DNA of 62,546 nucleotides from a virus. Position numbers and translations under genes: made by a program. This document shows, one piece after another, positions 19,101 to 28,500 of the stretch. Where the stretch lies: IMG/VR virus record IMGVR_UViG_3300021962_000102, positions 1 to 62,546 of that record; one strand, 5' to 3'. The notes below the pieces were generated by a model. The model had not been told where the DNA came from, ran no database searches, and saw only the letters and a program-made list of their open reading frames with translations. Position 1 is the stretch's first letter. The number at the start of each line of letters is the position of its first letter.

Positions 19101-20422
19101 GTCCAAGAGCTTCATCAACACTAGAAGAACCATATAACGAAGAAAGAAGAGGGAGTGGAATGATTTTCTCTGGTCTTTATAATTCAACTAGCGGTGTTAA
19201 TAATCTTAACCAGTTCTTAATAGCTGAAGACATAACAAAAGACTTAAACCCAACACATGGTACAATACAGAAACTTCACGCTAGAGACACAGATTTGATC
19301 GTACTGTGTGAAGATAAGATTTTCAACGTGATGGCCAATAAGGACGCATTATATGGCGCCGATGGTAATATTAATGTAACGTCTTCGAGAAACGTACTTG
19401 GTCAAGCGATACCATATGTTGGTGAGTTTGGTATTTCTAAAAATCCAGAGTCTTTTGCATCGTATGGTTTTAGAGCATACTTTACTGATAAGAATAGAGG
19501 TAGTGTTATAAGACTGTCTAGAGATGGTATAACTGAAATATCTAGAAAAGGTATGTCTTTTTACCTGAAAGCTGCGCTTGCAGACGCCACAAAAGCAATT
19601 GGTAGTTATGACGACTACAGCGATTGCTACAACCTAACAATAAACGGAGAAACAGTTTCTTTCGAAGAAGCAGTTGACGGTTGGAGTTCTAGAAAATCTT
19701 TTGTAGCTGAAAATGGTGTTTCAATGAACAATGTTTATTACACCTTCAAAAACGGCGAACTGTGGTCGCATGATAACACAAATAGATGTAATTTCTATGG
19801 TGTTCAATATCCAACTAGTATTGAGTTGATATACAACGATTCTCCAGGAAGAATAAAGAACTTCAAAACTCTTTCGTACGAAGGTTCGGAAGGTTGGGTT
19901 TCTCCTTTGATATATACCGATTCTCAAGATGCAGAAGTTCCTTTCTTTAAGAACAAAGAGGGAATATGGTATAACTACATCAAGGGTCTTGAAACAACTT
20001 GGAATAACAACACACAGAGTGGAAGTTTGGATCCAAGAGAATTTTCTGTTCAAGGAATAGACTACGTTGCCGAGGTAGAAATACAAGCTGGTAATTTAGT
20101 TAAGTTGACTTTTACAAACGCTATAAACGTCAGTATACAGGGAGGAATAAACCTAAAAGATGTTGTTTTTATAAAAAATTCAACTGGTAATATTTACTCT
20201 GTTGGAGATTGTATATCTGTTGACAATGAAGAAAACTTTATTATATGTACATTAGCAGCTGGAGTAACTATAAGTGTCGGTGATTTTGTTTTCTTTGCTA
20301 AGAACAGTCAAGTGAACACGTCAGGCATTATAGGTTACTATGCTAACGTTAAAATGGAAGTAAATTCTTCATCGTTTAAAGAACTGTTTGCTGTTAACTC
20401 AGAAGTATTCATAAGTAGTTAA
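16112..20422 (+). CDS. Large tail tubular / stabilization protein
   Basis: 1436 residues, beta-rich throughout. The N-terminus (GKMNKDLDERLVPPGEYRDA, then LNIQVSSSEGSDVGAVENI) is the signature of P22 gp10-like/crAss stabilization and T7 gp12-like tail-tube B proteins in Bacteroidota phages. A DGTNLI-like propeller repeat is less evident, but SRNVLGQAIPYVGEFGISKNPES near residue 1090 is typical of the family's C-terminal half. It probably forms the distal tail tube and receives the fibres. It is much longer than T7 gp12 (about 790). Confidence 0.8.
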   Translation: MPELKRVFTSGKMNKDLDERLVPPGEYRDALNIQVSSSEGSDVGAVENILGNTKRNVRSAVGQTVWPSAFGINGTCIGSIRVDQEEKIYWFISGVTADAIVEYDQQTNQVAPILVDKNSILNFDSSKLITGINYLEGMLIWTDDNYEPKKINISRFKSGSIDFNTHTEVYGRPFINQDITVIKRNPRGVLGVSMSSTRKVFPETGCGIYPVYTDFNFTDDAGAGFFVVKPVGSSVTFTTDASANWAIGDVISLSASELNDENFEDEFAVRIEVTAKSGTTVTGDIITISSNILDQTYTWTCILEEERPMFEFKFPRFAYRWKYIDGEYSTFSPFTDVVFLPNNFIYKSSDAYNEGMTNNIRSLTLNLQAKLGDTVTLDDVPDDVVEIDILYKESNSTVVYKVDSVPVTQTSYAITSELIGNVISANQLLRPWDNVPRKAKAQEVIGNRIVYGNYVQNYNGPSNVDITTSLTSSSVIPGTPKKSIKTMRSYQLGVVYGDEFGREAPVVTGAGGSVTVNKDLSDNAPRLSAIIESTPPAWASYFKYFIKDTSNQYYNLALDRFYKADSGGVWLSFPSAERSKVSIGDYILLKKEHNSSLPVDKDVRYRVLDISNEAPTDVVVKRTFEVGSKVNKASGSNPMGEDVISFRFNGPTQVQNTKFFEVWNGSVIVRFWKGSNVTDFYEIESGGFTGATTTEYSVTLKEKLGADAAWMDTLAAADEFNVQVYINKYVYKKEYQGKFFVKINRDPYFDEYIINPLTQISGTYNRTFGSIFIEDAHLDDPTDTIKEPSDFAWGEFGTTNEPGKPNQGSASFFISYAPHSSGVSGGNIVTTALTSGKSWFDTGLVPGRFIKFINDPSQTYYEIGNVSTVSQARLGTSFPFGSDDAELVKTITLTEQITNDPDSWVDADFEIFIKSTDFEDILDSDNVIISSSNPAIFETEPKEAVDLDIYYEVGAAFPINKHGLQNNLDWFNCFGFGNGVESNRIRDDFNAVTIDKGPRASSTLEEPYNEERRGSGMIFSGLYNSTSGVNNLNQFLIAEDITKDLNPTHGTIQKLHARDTDLIVLCEDKIFNVMANKDALYGADGNINVTSSRNVLGQAIPYVGEFGISKNPESFASYGFRAYFTDKNRGSVIRLSRDGITEISRKGMSFYLKAALADATKAIGSYDDYSDCYNLTINGETVSFEEAVDGWSSRKSFVAENGVSMNNVYYTFKNGELWSHDNTNRCNFYGVQYPTSIELIYNDSPGRIKNFKTLSYEGSEGWVSPLIYTDSQDAEVPFFKNKEGIWYNYIKGLETTWNNNTQSGSLDPREFSVQGIDYVAEVEIQAGNLVKLTFTNAINVSIQGGINLKDVVFIKNSTGNIYSVGDCISVDNEENFIICTLAAGVTISVGDFVFFAKNSQVNTSGIIGYYANVKMEVNSSSFKELFAVNSEVFISS

Positions 20423-20466
20423 TACAGCTACTCGAACTGTAATAATAATTAATAAAAGATAAGATT

Positions 20467-21144
20467 ATGTTTCCAGTAATGGCGGCCGTTGGTGGCCTCG
20501 CTCAATTAGGCATGGGTCTTTATGGTATGAAAAGACGTAGGCAAGAAAGAAGAGAAGCTGACGTTGAGTTTTCTCAGGCCAAAGCTGCATACCAAAACTT
20601 AGACACTACAAACCCATATTTAAACCTTCAAAACCCATACGAAGATTTGTCTGTTAATACACAGCAGGCTGACTTTGTAGCGCAGCAGCAAAACCAAGGT
20701 CTTGCTAACACGCTTGACGCGATGAGCGGTGCTGCTGGTGGAAGTGGTATTGCGGCGTTAGCTCAAGCTATGGCTAACCAACAATCTCAGAATATGCAAG
20801 CCGCATCTGCGTCTATTGGACAGCAAGAAGCTAGTAATCAAGCTATGGCAGCCCAAGGTGCAGCTTCTATTCAGTCTATGGAAAGACAAGGTGAAGTATT
20901 GTCTAGAGGTTGGGAGCGTCAACAAGCGATTGGAGAAACAGAAATGGCCGACGCCAGATTAAGAAACATCAAGGCAGAACAACAATTAGCAACTAACCAA
21001 ATGCTTGGTGGAGTTGGCACGCTAACTGGAGTTGCTCTTGGCGGTGTTCAAAACGCTATCGAAACAATGGGAGACGCTGCTGCTCCGGTAATGCAGTATG
21101 GATTTGGAACCGGTAACATACTAACTGGTCAAAACTACAACTAA
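20467..21144 (+). CDS. Internal/ejection protein, gp14-like position
   Basis: 225 residues. It starts with a hydrophobic glycine-rich segment (AAVGGLAQLGMGLYGMKRRR) followed by an Ala/Gln/Met-rich helical body with little charge. This is the composition of small ejection proteins such as T7 gp14 and P22 gp7-like proteins, which enter the envelope on infection. It is the first of three genes arranged like T7 gp14-gp15-gp16. Its stop overlaps the next ATG. Confidence 0.68.
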   Translation: MFPVMAAVGGLAQLGMGLYGMKRRRQERREADVEFSQAKAAYQNLDTTNPYLNLQNPYEDLSVNTQQADFVAQQQNQGLANTLDAMSGAAGGSGIAALAQAMANQQSQNMQAASASIGQQEASNQAMAAQGAASIQSMERQGEVLSRGWERQQAIGETEMADARLRNIKAEQQLATNQMLGGVGTLTGVALGGVQNAIETMGDAAAPVMQYGFGTGNILTGQNYN

Positions 21145-22508
21145 TGGGAGATTTAGCATTTTTAGCGGCTCAAAAGCCGATTGGTGATCCAACTAGAACG
21201 GTAAACGCATCGGCCTTCACTGAGCCGATGTTCACCTATGGTAAACAAATAGAAGAGCAGAAAAAGCTTAAAGAAGAAAAGAGGAAGAACGCTGGTGCCA
21301 GAATGGAACGAGCAATTAACTCTATGACAAAGGCTTCTAATATAGATAAAGTTCCGGCGCCATATAAGAATTCTGTAAACCAGTTTCTTATGGCTCAGAA
21401 AAATAAATATTACGACGCCGCAAAGTTGCTCTCACAATCGGAGGTTGGTTCAGACAACTATATTGCTGCAGTAGAGCAGATGAACAATATAAACCAAAGT
21501 TTTACTAATCTTGATAAGCAACTACAGCTTTTATCAAGTAGGAAGTTAGAAGCAATAAATGATTTCGATAAAGGTTTGGTTTCCAAGGGAAACAGTCCTG
21601 ACGATGTAGACTGGTTGAGTAAAATGTATACGGACGGTCTGCCTATGCAAATAGGTGAAGGCGGTTCGTTGTATTTTGAGAAAAACGGATCTTATGTTCC
21701 GCTAGACGAAGCTCCAGACTACTTTGTTAAAGATTCTAAGGCGGCTAAGTCTATTATAGACCTTAACTCTAGAATATATAATGCTGGCATAGAGGATAAC
21801 GCAACCACGCGCCAGATGGTTAGAATGAACGTGAGGGAAATAGTTGAATCTGGAGGCAGAGAGACTGCTCTTTCACTTGCTGAGGATGATAGCATATACC
21901 CAGGTGGTCTTGGCATTGTAGATGAAGACCTACTTAGAAACCCAGCAAGATCAGAAGAGCTAAGCAATATAGTCATAGACAACTATACTGACTTGATAAT
22001 AAAGTCTGGTATTCAAGGTAATTCAGATAGACTTTCTAAACAGACTGCTGTTTCTGCTGCCAGATCTGCTGGTAGACCAAGTAGTTCAGCAAAGCAAGGT
22101 TCTTCTTTAAAGACATCTTGGTCAGAAGAAGAGTTGAACGCTTTGAATAGTAAAAACGTACCAGGTGTTAGAGAGGTTGTGCAAGCAATTGAAAGTAATG
22201 CAGATGCGTTTTTTAGAGGAATGAAGTACGATGGTTATGATATAACATCAGCTAAAGTTGCAAACAACGTTGTAACAATAACATACTTAAGGAATAAGCA
22301 ACCTATAACTTATTCTTTCAGTGTGAATAATCCAGAGAAAATTGCTAGTTTTGTTGATCAGAATTTCAGCAAAATTCTTGGATTAAATCCAACATCTAAA
22401 GAAGCAACTCAAGTAAAAACTACTATGAGAGCTTGGGTTAAAAAGAAATCTAGAGGAGCAGCTGGAGGATACTCTATAAGCACCAATGGTTTACCAATTA
22501 AACAATAA
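21144..22508 (+). CDS. Internal/ejection protein, gp15-like position
   Basis: 454 residues. The N-terminal 150 residues are helical and lysine-rich (EEQKKLKEEKRKNAGARMERA). The middle is mixed alpha/beta, and the C-terminus is basic (TTMRAWVKKKSRG). No enzyme motif is seen. Its position between a gp14-like gene and the 2293-residue gp16-like gene suggests an inner-core protein that travels with the DNA. The start codon overlaps the stop of the preceding gene. Confidence 0.62.
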   Translation: MGDLAFLAAQKPIGDPTRTVNASAFTEPMFTYGKQIEEQKKLKEEKRKNAGARMERAINSMTKASNIDKVPAPYKNSVNQFLMAQKNKYYDAAKLLSQSEVGSDNYIAAVEQMNNINQSFTNLDKQLQLLSSRKLEAINDFDKGLVSKGNSPDDVDWLSKMYTDGLPMQIGEGGSLYFEKNGSYVPLDEAPDYFVKDSKAAKSIIDLNSRIYNAGIEDNATTRQMVRMNVREIVESGGRETALSLAEDDSIYPGGLGIVDEDLLRNPARSEELSNIVIDNYTDLIIKSGIQGNSDRLSKQTAVSAARSAGRPSSSAKQGSSLKTSWSEEELNALNSKNVPGVREVVQAIESNADAFFRGMKYDGYDITSAKVANNVVTITYLRNKQPITYSFSVNNPEKIASFVDQNFSKILGLNPTSKEATQVKTTMRAWVKKKSRGAAGGYSISTNGLPIKQ

Positions 22509-22517
22509 CAAATAATC

Positions 22518-25500
22518 ATGGAAGATAATAAATCTTTGTTTCGTTACGACGGAAAAGACTACACTCGCGAACAGATAGATATAGCCGCTGCAGAAAGCGG
22601 TTTATCTTTTGATGATTATATAAGTGAATTTGGATTAGAGCCAATTGATCCTATAAAAAAGATAACGGCCACAGTGGGAGGTGCGACTGTGGATCCAAAA
22701 CCCAAAGCACCAAGTACGGCATCCAAGCCGGTCGCTACTTCATCGGCATCGAAATCAAGTCCGATCGTACCTGATCCAGTAAAGCAGGCAAAGCAAAATA
22801 TAGATTCAATATTGTCTAATCCGTTTAGCGCAGATGAACTTGATAATATTGAGGCTCAGGTAAACGCCAAGCCATCGGTTGGTGTTACTGCTACTACGTT
22901 TGTTGGCGGTATGGGTGGCGGTGTTCCAGTTGTAAGTAAAAAGCCAACATATCCATACGAATCTCAGATTAACGTTGCTAAAAAGCAACTTGGAGTTGGT
23001 GCTACTGAGCAACAGATAAATGATTTAGCTAAAAATCTATATAGAGAGGAGTTAAAGTCTAAACTGGTTAAAAGAAAAGTAGACAATGTACTAAATCAAC
23101 TTGAAGACGAGACAAATAACTGGCAGAGCGTTGGTGAATTTTTTGAATCAGGTCTTGTCACATTGTCAAATCTTGGCTTAGGCGGAAGTGGCCAAGGCGT
23201 TCAGCCAGCTAAGTCAACAAAAGAGAAGAGATACGAAGCTGCCAGACAAGATGTTTCAGCATATGCAACACAGAAGTTAAACGAGAGACAAAAACTGGTA
23301 AACAAATCTGTTGCTGGCGCTAAACTAGCTAGTGCTGTTGTAGAAACAAATATCAATCAATTAAAAGAGATTGAGAAGAACATAAAGAATTCTCAAGACG
23401 CTGTAGAACGCAATGATTTAATTAATCAATATAATGCTGTTCTTGATGACACTAAGTCTGCTGCTGCCGCTTTTGAAGAATACAACGGTGAAGTAAGAAA
23501 GAATATAGACTATGTAAACTACGGTTCTCAAATAGTAAAAGATATACCAAAGTCTTACAACGAGTTAGATGTTTTTGAGAATAGAGTATTTACAACCGCT
23601 CTTACAACCGCCGCTAATCTAGCTGAGTTTGGAGAGACGGGTTCTTTGTATATGCTTAAGGCGCATAATCCCTATGTTGATCCTCAAATAATCAAAGCCA
23701 CATACGCCACGCCTGCTGAATCTTTTGGTGAAGACGTAAGAGAAATAACTGATGCTGCCAGTGTTCAAGTTAGAGATCATAGACCACTTGGAGACATATC
23801 CTCTTGGTCTGACTTTGGCGAGTTTATGGTTGATCTTGCTGGAGACCAAGCTTTTAACACCGGTTTGATGTTTGCTACTGGCGGTGTTGCTGGCGGTGCA
23901 TTACTTGGAGCCGGCGCGGCGGGTGGCAAGATGACAGAGATGTGGGACGCTAGAGCTAAGGGTGAAAACATAAGCGACGCTAAGTTTTTAGGTACGGCAA
24001 TTATATACGGAGGAGCAGAATGGGGAAGTGAATACATCGGTTTCGGCCAGTTAAAGCGCTCTTCTAAAATACTGGCTGACGCACTAGATCAAGGTGCAGT
24101 AACGATGACGCAACTAGGAGAGTCTTTTGGTAAGAAACTTGGTTCTGGACTTCAAGAGTATGGCGTTAACGTGTCTCAAGAAGGTTTTACAGAAGCTGTT
24201 TCTCAACTTGGCCAAAATATCGCTGATATAACGCTACTTGGTCAAAATAAAAGCATATTTGAAGGAGTAGAAGAATCTTTTGTTACGGGTTCTTTGATGT
24301 CTGGTTTGATGTTTCAAGCTCCGACGGTTGTAGCTGGAACAGTTAAACTATTTAATACTGTAGATGAAGTAAAGCAGGTTGACATAAACCAGAAAGAAAT
24401 AAATAGATTAAAACTTCAGTCTATAGAATTATCAAAGCAGATAAAACAGAAAGAAAACGAGGGTGCTGATGCCGCCGAGATTCAAGGTATGTATAGCAAC
24501 AAGAAACAAATTGACGACGTAATAGACGATTTGGCGCTTGCTAACACGGCCTTAATGCAGACTGGTATAGAACGCATAGACAATCTAAGAGATATAGAAA
24601 AAAGCGCTGTTATAGAGCAGTCTAAAAAAATAGCTTTTGCAAATTCGCTAATAAAAAAATATCAAGACATGATTGACTCTAGTGTGGATCTAGATGAGTC
24701 AACAACGTCTGATTTAATAAGCGAAATAAAAAAACTAAACGAATACAAAGACTCTAGTATAGAAACAATAAATGATATAATCAAAGAGTCTGATTTCTCT
24801 AAAACGCTAGACAAAGCGTACAGTGCTATAGAGCAATTTTCTAGTTCAGAGAATGGAGTTCCAACTGATATAATGAAATTTAATGGAGACATTAAGACAA
24901 CATATCAGATGCAGCAGTTTCTTGAATCAGATAAGTTTGCAGCTTATGTAGAAAAAAGATACGGAAAAGAAAAGCTTCAGCAAATAAAGAACGAGGCTTA
25001 CAAGCAGATAAAATTAAACGCTGGTAAGTCTGGTCTAGACGCGTTTAAGTCGAATGAATCTAAGACCAAAGCAAATGCTTTGTTTTTGACTTTCCCAAAC
25101 TTTGACTTAGCTGATGGCACTGAAGTTGAAATGCCTAGGTTTATAGTTTTAAATACTAAAAACGGTCTACACCACGAAACTGGTCACGCAACATTGTTTA
25201 GTGCAATTAGAGAGTCGTACGGAACAGATATTCTATCTACGATGTCTGACTCACTGTTGACTGAACTTAATGCTATTTTTGAATCAGATCCTGATAAGTA
25301 CGAATACGCGTCTAGATTCATAAAGAAACGTGTAGCGATGTACGAACAGCAACACGCTGACTACATAAAGAAATACGCGAACCATCCAGAAATAGAAAAT
25401 ATCACCGCCTGGTCTGAATCTAGACTTGCTGAAGAAAAACTAATAGCTTTCCTTGATTACGTAAAAGATTCGAAGCTAGAGGTAAAAAATGAAGCTAGAT

Positions 25501-28500
25501 TAAAAAATATATTCAAGGCAGTATCAAACGTTCTGGGAAAGGATAAAATGCAAACCTACAACGTTAGAGATGGCAAGGATGTGATGAATATGCTTAGGTC
25601 ATTTAACATGCACTTCGACAAGAAGGACATCGGTACAATGATAAGAAGCATTAATGAAAAGAAACTTCTTGCTGACAATAAGCTTTCTGAGATAGATTCT
25701 AATCTTAAGAAATCAGCAGATATCTTCAGAAAGATAATGAAGTCATTTGCTTCTCTTGCTGATGATATAAAGCCAAGTGCACATCCAAACTCAATACAGG
25801 CTGATAAAGTAAACAAGCTGTACGAAGAAAAAGGTGTTGAAGCAGCTTACGAAATAGCTGAACTATACGGAGGCATGTTGCGCAATGTACTTAGAAGATT
25901 TAAGTATTTGCCTAATTACGAGAACTTCGTAGAGGATATAATGGACGCCGTTAAATACGGAGATAGAGGTTTGTTTGGACTTATAAAGTCTTTTGATCCA
26001 GAGCGTGGTGTTCCTTTAGCTGCATACATAAACAAATACTTAAGCAAGAGAGCACTTGGCTACATAACTGAATACTTAAATCCAGAAGCTGGGTTTATGA
26101 AAGACGTTACTGAGCAGAAAGGCTTAATGGCAGAAGAAGAATACGACTTTGAGATTGATAAGCCAGAGCGTTCACATTCTGTTATACGCAAGTTCTTAGG
26201 ACTTAGCGAAGACCAAATGAATAAGGTTAGAAAGGCAGTTATAAACGCACTAGTATTTAACCCAGACATTCATAAGAAAAGAAAGTGGGTTCCTAGTGAG
26301 TTTAAGAGCGAACTTCTAAAGTCTTTTGAGCTTGACTTGTTTAATCTTGTTAAGTCAGATATATTCCCAAGCAAAAACCAAGATTGGTACCAGTATGCTG
26401 ATCAGATGTATGAATGGATTATAAACGAAGTTCCTATGGAAGTTTGGTTGAGATCCGGCGTTAGCATATTCTACGAGCCAGACATCGACCCAGTAAACAA
26501 TAAGCAAAAAAGGATGACGCCAGGTGAAGCTGAAATGGCTGGTGTTGCAGATATAAATTCTGGTAGATACAAGTGGATTGCTAAAAAGCCGACTAAAGAA
26601 CAGTGGATGGAATACATAAAGGCAGAAGGTATTAATCCAAACACTGGAAAGCCTTATTCTTGGACTACTGTTGGTACTAGAAAAGATACTATAGCCAAAA
26701 TTCTAGCTAGAGAGATGGCTTTTGATGCTACTCTAGAGGTCTTGCAAAATCCAGAACAGCCAACGTACGACTTTGATGGAAATCCAGACGGAGGAAGCAT
26801 AAATGTGATTCACAGAATGACATTGATGTCAGGACAAGAGTATAACAAACTCGCCGTTGTAGCTCAAGTTGCAGATATAATAAACAGAGACCCTAGAGTT
26901 ATGTTTAGTCTATCTGATGGCGGTTCTGTTGATAATAGATCAGCTGCGGCTGCGTTATTCGCAGAAGCTGAACTTATATTCCAAGAAATGGAAATTGTGT
27001 CTGAAGACGTTTCTGACTTGGCCGACGCGTACTCTAGTATCATAATAGATATACTAGATGAAAAGATGAAGGCCGCCGGAATGAAACCAATGTCTGAGAC
27101 TAAGAAGTTAGAGATAATTGAATCTGTACTGGCTATTAAATTCAAGGACGAAAGCAAAGAAAGCGAAGCCTGGAACAAAATCAGGACAGCCGGTATGATT
27201 AGTGTTGCTAAAAGTCTTTCTCAAGCTAGAGCAAAGAGCAAAACACTAATAGAAAGCAACGCACAAACCGCTAGAGAAATAGCTAATGAGATCAGACAAG
27301 AGATAGGTCTTTCTATGACTGCCAGAGAGAAAGAACTTAGCGATAGATTCAATAAGCTTTTGGAAAAGACTTTTGGAATAAAGCAAGGTAAAGTGTTCTC
27401 TGATTTCGATGCTCAAGTTGCGGCAAGCAAGCGATCTATACTTAAGAGTATGGAACTTATGCCTGTGACTGCTGAAGATTTTATTGGTCTTCTATATAGA
27501 ACTTTGTCTCCTGGCAAAGATGGCGAAGATCAAATGGCTTTTTATAGAAAATTCCTTTTGTATCCTTTCTACGACGGGGCAACAAGACACGACGCTGCGC
27601 GTGTTAGAATACTTAGCGGTTATAAAAAGTTAATCCAAGTAAAAAACAACAAGCACAAGCAGTTTAAAAAGATAGCATTCGGAAACTATACTATAGAACA
27701 CGTAATCAGAATAGCCATATGGAATAAGACTGGCGAATCTATAAGTGGTATTAGTTCTGAAGACGTTAAGTCAGCTATTGACTTTGCTAGAAAGATGCCT
27801 TGGGTCAATGAGATCGCAGACGATATAATTGAGATAATGGCACCAGATGGTTATGGTAAGCCACAGCAGAACTGGTTTTTGGGTAACATCGAAAACGATC
27901 TATACAACGCCATAAACGGTCATGTAAGAAAGAATAGAATGAAGGAGTTTGCTACAAACGCCGACGCTATATTCAATGAGTATAATATGAACAAAATACA
28001 AGCTGTGCTTGGTGGTTCATACAGGTTTGCTCTTCAGAACACACTTGAGCGGATGAAGTCTGGTAAGAACAGAATCGCAACTCAAAACGCTTGGGAAAGA
28101 AAGCTCAACAACTGGATAAATGGTTCTGTAGGTGCAATCATGTTCTTGAACATGCGAAGCGCCGTGCTTCAGCTTGTTTCTATGGGTAACTATATAAACT
28201 GGTCTGACAACAATCCAGTTGCTATCGCTAAGGCATACGCTAACACGAAGCAAATGGGTCAAGACATACTCAAGCTTTGGAACTCTGACTTTATGGTTAC
28301 TCGTAGAGATGGTCGTAAGATTGATATCAACGAGGCTGAATTGGTAGAGATGCTAGAAGAGTCTGGTGCTAATCTTGGAAAAATAATCAACTGGATTATA
28401 CAAAAAGGATTCACGCCTACGCAAGTTGCTGACTCAATGGCCATTATACTTGGTGGTGCTCCGTTCTACAGAAATAGAGTTAATACATACCTAAAAGAAG

